NCBI GenBank assembly: GCA_037134895.1
Contig: JBAXLI010000007.1
Location: 34,448 to 98,447 of the forward strand
Reading direction: 5' to 3'
Source: CAIRDP01 sp037134895
GTDB taxonomy: Bacteria; Bacteroidota; Bacteroidia; Bacteroidales; FEN-979
Length of the DNA stretch: 64,000 nucleotides
The notes under the pieces are model-generated. The model worked only from the letters and a program-made list of their open reading frames with translations, searched no databases and was not told where the DNA came from. This document shows, piece by piece, positions 1 through 7,574 of the stretch; positions within the stretch are counted from its first letter, which is position 1; every line of letters begins with the position of its first letter. Made by a program: the position numbers and the translations under genes.

Positions 1-1455
1 TATGGCATCGGTAGCATTGATGGAATTGGAGTTATTCACATCGGCGGCGGTAAGGCGGATCGGTATTGTAATTAATTCAAGACCAGCGAAATGGCGCTGA
101 ATTTTTACAGCATCCGTACTGTTGACGCCATCCCAGATCTTGGAGGTCCGGGTTGAAAGCGTATAAACGCCATCGGTTTTACCGGTAAAAAAGTAAGAAC
201 CGGTAAGATCAGTGCGTATGGAATCTATCCTCACATTGTTTTGTTTTAGTACAACCCAGAGAGAATCAAGAGGCGTATTGACTGAATTATTATACGTGAA
301 AATACCGTTGATGGAATATCCCAGATTTCCCATAGCAATGAAATGGTTTGGTGAAACCAGTCCATTTCCGCAATCATTTGTGGCATAAACATTCATATTT
401 CCCGATGAAGCAGTAGCAGAGAAATCAACTGTGATTGAGTTGGTGTTAGCGCCTGAAACAATGCTGCAGCCGGCAGGAAGTGACCACACATACCCAGTTG
501 CATTAGGAACCGGAGAAACGGAATAGGCCACACCTGTTTGACCCTGCACAACGACACTTGGACCTGTAATTGAGCCCGGAGCCAAAGGGGTTGTGATTTG
601 TGTGACAGTTAAACTTCCTGTCATTGTTCCAGTCAGATATGTTGCTTTTCGATAGCCTGTGGATGAATAGTCCCCAAAAGTCTGAACACCGAAAGTAATG
701 GCGGCTCCGGTGCCGGGAATATATGCTCCGGCCGGAGATGAGTTTTTAATCAGCCTGTATTCCACACCGTTCTCAGAACCGCTTAAGCCTACAGCAACAC
801 CCGCGCTCCCGCTGCAATAAGTGCTGCCTCCGGTTAAATTAAAAGCAGTTACCGGCATATTCAAAACCGGATTGGTAAAACTGCTTGTATGCCAGCTAAA
901 ATTGGTTATCAGAGTAGCAGTTCCGGTAACCCCCGGTGGTACAATGGCATAAATAGTTGTGTATGCAGGATTAGTATTCCACCATATCAGTCCCATGGTT
1001 GAATGAGCGTAGGCCACGGTGTTGAATATCTGGAAGGTTCCGATTCTTAATCCGGATTCCGGGATCAAGGTTCCGTTGGAAGTTGCTGACGGCCCGTTAA
1101 TCCTGATCAGACGAGGGTTTGTACTGTTAAAGACAGTGACTCCGCCAGGCGACCAGGGTGAGGGGAGCTCTGTTGAACCTGAGACATAGATGCCTGAAAG
1201 GACTCCTCCGTTTAAAATTGCGGCAGAGTTTGAAGCCTGGAATGACAGTTGGAAATTGTTAAGGTAAAGTTCTGTTGTACCCGTACGGTATATATACACA
1301 TCAAACTGGTAGGTGGTGGCATTTAGCAGAGTGTCGTTTTTAGCAAGGCAGGAGTAGGTGGGAGTTTGGGCGGATGAGTATAATGCGAGCGTTGAAAGTA
1401 TTACGAAAATCAGGGATTTCGAAAACCTTTTTAAACTTCTCATGGCTTGTTTCAT
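1..1455 (-). CDS. Dockerin-bearing secreted protein, 3' end outside window (partial)
   Basis: The reading frame opens at an ATG at 1455-1453, runs leftward without a stop and leaves the window after at least 485 codons. It starts with a typical signal peptide (MKQAMRSLKRF then a hydrophobic stretch ending YSSAQ). A second in-frame ATG at 1443 is also possible. Residues about 22-200 form a beta-rich N-terminal domain I do not recognise. About 205-285 is a second beta-rich unit with a GSENGVEYRL-type motif. About 288-365 is a PKD/Ig-like unit (NATGYVWSLPAG). Then come the X-like module (YNNSVNTPLDSLWV) and the unusual dockerin (GVNSTDAVKIQRHFAG, then AADVNNSNSINATD), which is cut at the window edge. 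By analogy with its paralogues, a GDVNGS loop, a cohesin-like domain and a T9SS sorting domain would follow. It is divergent from the C10 operon. Function unknown; probably a structural or adhesive subunit. Confidence 0.85.
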   Translation of the reverse strand, partial: MKQAMRSLKRFSKSLIFVILSTLALYSSAQTPTYSCLAKNDTLLNATTYQFDVYIYRTGTTELYLNNFQLSFQASNSAAILNGGVLSGIYVSGSTELPSPWSPGGVTVFNSTNPRLIRINGPSATSNGTLIPESGLRIGTFQIFNTVAYAHSTMGLIWWNTNPAYTTIYAIVPPGVTGTATLITNFSWHTSSFTNPVLNMPVTAFNLTGGSTYCSGSAGVAVGLSGSENGVEYRLIKNSSPAGAYIPGTGAAITFGVQTFGDYSSTGYRKATYLTGTMTGSLTVTQITTPLAPGSITGPSVVVQGQTGVAYSVSPVPNATGYVWSLPAGCSIVSGANTNSITVDFSATASSGNMNVYATNDCGNGLVSPNHFIAMGNLGYSINGIFTYNNSVNTPLDSLWVVLKQNNVRIDSIRTDLTGSYFFTGKTDGVYTLSTRTSKIWDGVNSTDAVKIQRHFAGLELITIPIRLTAADVNNSNSINATDAI

Positions 1456-1579
1456 TTTAAATGTAAAGCTTTGCCTGGTGGCGTAATAAGAAATCAGAGT
1501 TGCTATCTTCTTCTTTCCGATTCAAAATTAAGCTAAAAATGCTTATCTGTCAAATTCATGATGCATGGCTGAATTTAGT

Positions 1580-1587
1580 CAAAGATA
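1580..1587 (-). promoter_or_regulatory. Candidate Bacteroidota -7 promoter element for the leftward gene
   Basis: On the minus strand this reads TATCTTTG, an exact match to the Bacteroidota sigma-factor consensus TAnnTTTG. It lies about 125 bases upstream of the ATG at 1455. I see no convincing TTTG-type -33 box at the expected distance, so the call rests on one element plus position. Confidence 0.45.
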
Positions 1588-1699
1588 GAATTCTCGGGTA
1601 GAATTGTAAAAATCCTCTTGCGTTCATGTTCATTTTTTAAACGTTAATTTTTTTATCGCCGCGGTTAGTAATTCGATTCTTGAAATAATAAAGATTTTA

Positions 1700-1724
1700 T
1701 TAAATTTAGCGATGCTAAATTTAA
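1700..1724. promoter_or_regulatory. Perfect 11-bp inverted repeat, possible operator or hairpin
   Basis: TTAAATTTAGC, a GAT spacer, then GCTAAATTTAA: the arms are perfect complements. It lies between the two divergent start sites, just before a weak -7 candidate (1739-1746) for the C10 operon. A regulator binding site or an RNA hairpin are both possible. No T-run follows it, so a terminator is less likely. Confidence 0.4.
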
Positions 1725-1807
1725 ACGGATGAGGTATTTATCTTCGATTTTTTCTCTGATTTTCGAACTTTCCGACACGCACAGGCTAGTGATACTTCCG
1801 AATTCAC

Positions 1808-1845
1808 CGGAAAAATCATATTTACACACCAATAACCAACAACCA
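1808..1845 (+). repeat. Relic of a C10-gene 3' end (matches 7511-7548)
   Basis: These 38 bases match 7511-7548 with two mismatches. The downstream copy covers the last codons and stop of the first C10 gene plus the start of its heptamer spacer. Here the same bases stand upstream of that gene with no coding region before them. This suggests that another tandem copy once ended at this point and was deleted. Confidence 0.6.
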
Positions 1846-1892
1846 ACAACCAACAACCAACAAACAATAACCAACAACCAACAACCAACAAC
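1829..1892 (+). repeat. CCAACAA heptamer tandem repeat forming the leader of the first C10 gene
   Basis: Imperfect tandem copies of the heptanucleotide CCAACAA (one unit expanded to an AAACAATA-like variant) run directly into the ATG at 1893. The leader has no G and almost no T, so it is probably unstructured. Bacteroidota often initiate on A-rich leaders without a Shine-Dalgarno sequence, so the repeat may serve as a translation-friendly leader as well as a variable-number tract. Confidence 0.8.
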
Positions 1893-4800
1893 ATGAAGCA
1901 CTATTTACTCGGATTTGCTACAATTTTACTAAGTCTCCTGAACATCGGTTCTGCAAACGCGGGCCGGGTTGAACGCTCGAAAATAGATATGGTTGCCAAA
2001 AACTGGTACTGCCATTACGCCCCGGAATCAAAGAAGCAGGCCGTGATCACGAAATCCATACCCTACAAATACAACGGCAGGGAATGTTTTCGTATTGTTT
2101 CATTCGACAAAGGCGGATTTGTTTTGGTTTCGGCGAATGATGCAGTAATGCCGGTACTTGGTTACGCATTCGATTTCCAGGTTCCCGATTCCATCACCAA
2201 TGAAGCGGTGAAAGGTTGGTTTGACGGGTACGCAAGGCAGATTGACACAGCCTTTGTTCTTAATCTGCAGAACAATATTTTTTCACTGAAATGGGATGAA
2301 ATCCTGCAAAATAGTTTTCCGAAATCACCGCTAACCACCGTGGGTCCGCTGTTGACAACGACCTGGGATCAGGGTTGTTATTATAATGAATTGTGTCCGG
2401 CAAATGCCGGTGGTGTTTGCGGACATACCTGGGTTGGCTGTACTGCCACGGCCATGGCGCAGATCCTGAAATACTGGAATTACCCGGAAGGTGGGAAAGG
2501 TTATAATTCCTATATCCCAAGGTATAACCCGCAATATGGTCCGCAATCAGTTTTCTTTAATGAAACTGATTATAATTGGGCAGGCATGCCTGATGTGCTG
2601 ACAAACTCGAACAATTCTGTTGCTACCTTGATGTATCATTCGGGAGTATCAGCAAACATGGATTACAATACATCAGCCTCAGGAGCTTATTTATACAGGG
2701 CGGCGAATGGTTTCAGAAATAATTTTGATTATTCTGACAGTCTTACTCAAATGTACAGGTCATCTGTGACCGACAGCTTATGGTCTATCACAATTAAGCA
2801 GAATCTTAACATTGGCAGACCTGTTCTGATGGAAGGGTATACCAATAATGGCAATCAGGGGCATGCCTGGGTTTGCGACGGTTATCAATCAGATACCTAT
2901 TATCACATGAACTGGGGATGGTCAGGATCAGCCAACGGCTTTTATTTATTGAACAATTTAAATCCCGGAGGGTATAACTTTAATAATTCCCAATCGGTCC
3001 TGATAAATATAGTTCCTAATTTCTCATCTCTTGATGCAGGTTTTTACACCATTACAAACAGTCTTCCTCTGACTCTGCAATTTGTGGATGACTCAAAGGG
3101 AAATCCCGGCTCTTTTCAATGGCAGTTTGGCGATTCAACAGTTTCGATGGTGCAAAATCCAATCCATACTTTCCCTGATAGTGGGACTTACCAGGTGTGT
3201 TTGATAGTTTTGAAAGGATCAGGTTCTGACACTATAAGGAAGTTGGTCAGGGTATGGAAGGACCATTTTATTCTGACAACGCAATCCATGATTGGAAATG
3301 ATGGGAAGATACTTGCAGTAGATTACAACCGGGATGGTTACCAGGATATTATCAATACTGGATATATGGGACATCGGTGTTACCAGAATAATGCAGGAAC
3401 CATTCAATATGTTGCAATGGATTTTCCTACCCAGTCTATGTCTCCGAACTATCTGCATGCCGCAGATATTGACAATGACGGAGACCCTGACCTTATCCTT
3501 GATGGGCAACATCCTATGAATGGCTATCTTCACTTTCTTTATTATCTGCGGAATGATTCACTTGGATACATCATCGACACTCTCGAAAATATTCCATTAT
3601 TTACCAACAATCCCTTTTCCTTTGCCGATTATAACGGTGACGGGAAAGTCGATTTGCTGCTGGGAAACTGCCTGTATAGAAATATTGGTAATAAGAAATT
3701 TTGTTTCCAGGGTTTGATAGGAAATGAAGCCGGCATTTCAGCCTGGGAAGATTATGATCTGGATGGGGATCTTGATGTTGCTATTGGTTCCCGGATATTC
3801 AACAATCAGGGGAATGGGGTTTTTACTGATGTGGGATTCGGATTTGCAACCGGCAATGCTTACACATGGAGGCATTACAATTATGAATGGGGTGATTATA
3901 ACCAGGATGGAAAACCTGATTTGCTTGTGGGGGGATCAATCATAAAAAATCTGGGCAATAATACATTCGAACAGATTTTTCCGGATAATACAGCTGGAAC
4001 ATATAAATACAGTGTTTGGGGAGATATTGATAATGACGGGGATCTGGATATAATTTCCATGAGCAGCGGTGTCGGTCTTGGATATTTGATATTCTCAACG
4101 AACATATTTATCAATAACAACGGGTCCTTTCAATTATCAAATTCGGATTTACAGGGTATTTTTGAGATGGGTTCCATTGACTGGATTGATTATGATCATG
4201 ACAGTAAAATTGACTTGCTTCTCGAGGGATATTTCCCCAGCGATTCAACTGGTCAGGGAAATAACTGGACTTCACAGTTGTATAAGAATTTCACAGATTC
4301 AATCAACCATCCACCTTCGGTTCCCGGCGGTCTTAGCACGGTATCAACTGGGAACAACGTTATTCTGTCGTGGAATGCATCATCTGATGATAAAACATAT
4401 TCAGGAAGTTTAACATATAATCTAAGGATCGGAACAACCCTTCATGGAAATGAAATCCTTTCCTCTTTAAGTGATCCTGTTACCGGAGTAAGGTATGTCA
4501 TGGAAAGAGGAAATACAGGCCAGTCAACTTCATGGAAAATAAACCATCTCATCAACGGTAAATATTACTGGAGCGTTCAGGCGCTTGATAATTCCTATGC
4601 CCCTTCAGCTTTCGCTCCGGTAGACAGTTTTTATGTTGCCGGTAATAATCTTCCCCCTGAAATGTTTGAAATGAGTCAGAAGGTGTTTCTTAACACCCCC
4701 TCACATATTTCATTGCCAACCCTCTTGAAGGCATATTATGATCCGGAAGGCGATTCACTGAAAGCCATCAGGATCAATAGTCTGCCTGTTTATGGCAGCC

Positions 4801-7538
4801 TTGAATACAACGGATCAGCAGTGGTAATCAACCAGGTTATACCAATTGCCAGCCTTGAACATCTTCATTATTTTACATCTGTATTAAACGGAGATGAAAT
4901 ATTTATCTCCCCTTTTGATGGAACAAACTGGGGGGTATCCAATGCAAAAATATCTTTGGTTGTATCTCCATTCGAGAAAAGATACATAATAAGTACCCAG
5001 CAACAGTCAGCATTTGCCTGGGGTGATTATGATAATGACGGAGACCTTGATCTCGCATCAGCGACAAAAATTTTTAAGAATAATAACGGAGTGTTTCAGG
5101 AGATGGGAACTGCTTTATCCGGGTCGGGAAAAGTACTCTGGGGTGACATTGATTCCGACGGCGATCTTGATTTAATCATAGGGGAGAAAGTATATAAGAA
5201 CAATGGCAATGATCAGTTTGTTTGTTCCCAAACATTAAATCCGGAATTGGCTGACGAAGCAGCTTCTTTTGGAGATTTGTACACTCAAAATACCTTGGAT
5301 TACCTGCATTCCGGCTCGGAAAACTCTGGAGATCTTGTCACAAAAATCTACCTTAATTCCGGCCAGGGTGTGTTTTCCGACACAACGTTAAACCTGTTAG
5401 GATTCAGGTCCGGCGCAGTGGCCTGGGGTGATTTTGACAACGACGGGGATCAGGACCTTGCAATTTGCGGAATTTACAATGGCAGTAATCAGCGTAAAAC
5501 GGTTATCTATCGCAATGACAATGGACAGTTTACCGACATCCAGGCAAATTTGCCGGGAGTGAATGTTGGCACTCTGGATTGGGGGGACTATGATCGTGAC
5601 GGAGACCTGGACCTGTTGCTGTGCGGCTCTACAGGAACAATAAGCACTTTGATTACAAAGGTCTACAGAAATGATGGAGGAAATTTCAATGAAGCTGCCT
5701 CCTTCCCGGGGGTTGCGCAGGGTTTCGCAAAGTGGATTGATGTGAACGCCGATGGTTTTCCTGATGTAATATTGGGAGGTTTTATGGATTACCCGGGGAG
5801 GGCAGTAATACTGTTCATTAATATCAATGGGCAATATTTTGCAGAAATCCCGGGAGCCGATCTGCCTGATCTCGCTTATGTTTCATTTGCAGCAGGCGAT
5901 TATAACAATGACGGATATCCTGATTTCATTCTTTCAGGTTTAACAGAAACCAATGCCGAGTTTACAGCAATTTACCGCAATTGCTTCGGATCCGATACAG
6001 TTATGGTGAATACTCCTCCTTCGGTTCCCACCAGCCTTCATACAATACAAACACCTGCAGGAATGATCCTGCAATGGGATAAAAGTGTCGACAGCTCCAC
6101 TCCTCAAAACACGCTTTCCTACAATATTTTAGTAAGCAGGTATCCCGACAGTCTTTTCGTTGCTTCACCAATGGCTGATCCCGAAAATGGATTCAGAAAA
6201 ATACCACGGCAGGGGAATACTTGTTTAAATAATTTCTGGAGAATAGACAGCTTAGCGCTGGGGCGGTATTACTGGACAGTTCAGGCTATTGATAACTCAT
6301 TTTCGGCAAGCCACTTTGCTGCCCTTGATTCGTTTGACATTCATCCTCCGGTTCAGCTTTCGGGCCATATAGTATATAACAATACAAGCGAAAGTAAGCT
6401 TCAATGGGTAGAGATTAGTCTCATAAACGGGCAAACCACTATGGGCGCTTTATATACAGATACGGCAGGTTCATATAATTTCAACCAGGTTTATCCCGGA
6501 ATTTATCGTGTTACATGTAACAGCTGGAGTCTCTGGAATGGTGTCAACGGAACCGATGCCTTAAAGATCCAACGCCATTTTGCCGGAATAGAATTGCTTA
6601 CTGAGCCTGTAAGACTTCAGGCAGCCGATGTCAACAACAGCAATTCCATCAATGGAACTGATGCTCTTAAAGTCAAGCGCCGTTTTGCCGGAATTGATAC
6701 CGCCTTTGCCAGAGGAAATTGGACATTCGCAAAACCCATTACCGGGGGCGATTCAATAATCGTTATCGGGTCGAACATAAGCCAGGATTTCTATGGCTTA
6801 TGCGTTGGCGATGTAAACGGTTCGAATGTACCAATACCTGGAATGAAGAGCAGCTCAGGAGTTTTGATGAGCTATTCGGATACCATTTTTGTGCAGCCGG
6901 AGCAGGAATTTGATCTGCCTGTCTGGGTTGACAAAGACCTCTCCTTATCTGCAGTTTCATTGGTGATTGAATTACCTTCAGAAAAAATTCAGGTGCTTGA
7001 CGTCAAAATGAATTCCGGAACTGTCATTTATCATATGTTTGGTAACAGTCTGCGGATGGCATGGTCAGAAATCGAACCGCTTGAACTTTCGCAAGGCGGG
7101 GAAATGCTATGGGTACGGATGAAAATCATCCGCAGTCAAATCGAAAATGAAATCATCCAGGCTCACATTACCAATGAATGTGAGCTGGCGGATGTTGATG
7201 CTAATGTTTTGAGAGGGGTGACCCTGAAAACAAAAACCATCAAGCTACTTGCATCCTCCCATCCTGCATCAGAAGTCTCAAATTCGACTCTGACCATTAT
7301 CCCGAACCCGAATACAGGGCAGTTCAGGGTGCAGATTGCTCAAACGATAAGCGGGACGTTTGACTTGATATTAGTTGATACTAAAGGGACGCAAATCAGG
7401 GCACTGAACAATATTCAGATCAATGCTGGATTGTCGTCGCCAATTGATTTCAAAGGGATACCAGCTGGAGTTTACTACCTCAAACTGAAAAACGAAACAT
7501 CAGAATGTGACGGAAAAATCATATTTACAAACCAATAG
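1893..7538 (+). CDS. Giant secreted C10-family (streptopain-like) cysteine protease with FG-GAP/FN3 modules, unusual dockerin and T9SS tail
   Basis: Signal peptide 1-23 (cleavage near ANAG). Residues about 25-135 resemble the streptopain propeptide (Spi/Inhibitor_I69). The peptidase C10 domain is about 150-375, with nucleophile Cys183 in VGCTATAMAQILKYWNYP, His324 in GHAWVCDGY and the following HMNWGW motif, all as in SpeB. Then: PKD about 390-455; FG-GAP/VCBS repeats about 460-805 (many DxDxDGDxD motifs); FN3 about 806-905; a Cadherin_3/CSPG-like unit about 910-1028; FG-GAP 1030-1370; FN3 1372-1480; X-like module 1487-1547; unusual dockerin 1548-1651; cohesin-like domain 1655-1780; T9SS sorting domain about 1797-1881. 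Role: extracellular proteolysis as a pluggable subunit (inferred). It is the first gene of a six-gene run, 36 bases before its paralogue. Confidence 0.92.
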   Translation: MKHYLLGFATILLSLLNIGSANAGRVERSKIDMVAKNWYCHYAPESKKQAVITKSIPYKYNGRECFRIVSFDKGGFVLVSANDAVMPVLGYAFDFQVPDSITNEAVKGWFDGYARQIDTAFVLNLQNNIFSLKWDEILQNSFPKSPLTTVGPLLTTTWDQGCYYNELCPANAGGVCGHTWVGCTATAMAQILKYWNYPEGGKGYNSYIPRYNPQYGPQSVFFNETDYNWAGMPDVLTNSNNSVATLMYHSGVSANMDYNTSASGAYLYRAANGFRNNFDYSDSLTQMYRSSVTDSLWSITIKQNLNIGRPVLMEGYTNNGNQGHAWVCDGYQSDTYYHMNWGWSGSANGFYLLNNLNPGGYNFNNSQSVLINIVPNFSSLDAGFYTITNSLPLTLQFVDDSKGNPGSFQWQFGDSTVSMVQNPIHTFPDSGTYQVCLIVLKGSGSDTIRKLVRVWKDHFILTTQSMIGNDGKILAVDYNRDGYQDIINTGYMGHRCYQNNAGTIQYVAMDFPTQSMSPNYLHAADIDNDGDPDLILDGQHPMNGYLHFLYYLRNDSLGYIIDTLENIPLFTNNPFSFADYNGDGKVDLLLGNCLYRNIGNKKFCFQGLIGNEAGISAWEDYDLDGDLDVAIGSRIFNNQGNGVFTDVGFGFATGNAYTWRHYNYEWGDYNQDGKPDLLVGGSIIKNLGNNTFEQIFPDNTAGTYKYSVWGDIDNDGDLDIISMSSGVGLGYLIFSTNIFINNNGSFQLSNSDLQGIFEMGSIDWIDYDHDSKIDLLLEGYFPSDSTGQGNNWTSQLYKNFTDSINHPPSVPGGLSTVSTGNNVILSWNASSDDKTYSGSLTYNLRIGTTLHGNEILSSLSDPVTGVRYVMERGNTGQSTSWKINHLINGKYYWSVQALDNSYAPSAFAPVDSFYVAGNNLPPEMFEMSQKVFLNTPSHISLPTLLKAYYDPEGDSLKAIRINSLPVYGSLEYNGSAVVINQVIPIASLEHLHYFTSVLNGDEIFISPFDGTNWGVSNAKISLVVSPFEKRYIISTQQQSAFAWGDYDNDGDLDLASATKIFKNNNGVFQEMGTALSGSGKVLWGDIDSDGDLDLIIGEKVYKNNGNDQFVCSQTLNPELADEAASFGDLYTQNTLDYLHSGSENSGDLVTKIYLNSGQGVFSDTTLNLLGFRSGAVAWGDFDNDGDQDLAICGIYNGSNQRKTVIYRNDNGQFTDIQANLPGVNVGTLDWGDYDRDGDLDLLLCGSTGTISTLITKVYRNDGGNFNEAASFPGVAQGFAKWIDVNADGFPDVILGGFMDYPGRAVILFININGQYFAEIPGADLPDLAYVSFAAGDYNNDGYPDFILSGLTETNAEFTAIYRNCFGSDTVMVNTPPSVPTSLHTIQTPAGMILQWDKSVDSSTPQNTLSYNILVSRYPDSLFVASPMADPENGFRKIPRQGNTCLNNFWRIDSLALGRYYWTVQAIDNSFSASHFAALDSFDIHPPVQLSGHIVYNNTSESKLQWVEISLINGQTTMGALYTDTAGSYNFNQVYPGIYRVTCNSWSLWNGVNGTDALKIQRHFAGIELLTEPVRLQAADVNNSNSINGTDALKVKRRFAGIDTAFARGNWTFAKPITGGDSIIVIGSNISQDFYGLCVGDVNGSNVPIPGMKSSSGVLMSYSDTIFVQPEQEFDLPVWVDKDLSLSAVSLVIELPSEKIQVLDVKMNSGTVIYHMFGNSLRMAWSEIEPLELSQGGEMLWVRMKIIRSQIENEIIQAHITNECELADVDANVLRGVTLKTKTIKLLASSHPASEVSNSTLTIIPNPNTGQFRVQIAQTISGTFDLILVDTKGTQIRALNNIQINAGLSSPIDFKGIPAGVYYLKLKNETSECDGKIIFTNQ
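6855..7066 (+). repeat. 212-bp segment identical to 14259-14470 (cohesin-like domain of the C10 genes)
   Basis: Base-for-base comparison shows no difference from 14259-14470 over 212 bases, synonymous sites included. The flanking catalytic and FG-GAP parts of the two genes differ at many positions. The segment encodes the start and core of the C-type cohesin-like domain. Recent gene conversion or selection for an identical interface would explain it. Confidence 0.85.
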
Positions 7539-7574
7539 CCAACAACCAATCACCAACAACCAATCACCAACAAC
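7539..7574 (+). repeat. CCAACAA/CCAATCA heptamer repeat between the two C10 genes
   Basis: The spacer between the two C10 genes consists entirely of alternating CCAACAA and CCAATCA units, an effective 14-base period. It ends directly at the ATG at 7575, as the similar tract does at 1893. No other signal fits in it, so the downstream gene is most likely co-transcribed. Confidence 0.8.

Larger units (their letters stand above)
1456..1892. other. Divergent intergenic region between the leftward gene and the C10 protease operon
   Basis: This 437-base AT-rich gap holds no credible gene. A minus-strand ORF reading into it is only the antisense of the heptamer repeats. Contents left to right: the leftward gene's leader and -7 element, an AT-rich stretch, a perfect 11-bp inverted repeat at 1700-1724, a weak plus-strand -7 candidate TATCTTCG at 1739-1746 (one mismatch), a relic of a C10-gene 3' end at 1808-1845, and CCAACAA heptamer repeats running up to the ATG at 1893. 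No Shine-Dalgarno motif is present. Confidence 0.7.

Noticed and set aside
1665..1901. Minus-strand ORF encoding a repetitive Trp/Leu/Val-rich peptide
   Set aside because: It is the antisense reading of the CCAACAA heptamer tract and crosses the start of the first C10 gene; no initiation signal or homology.
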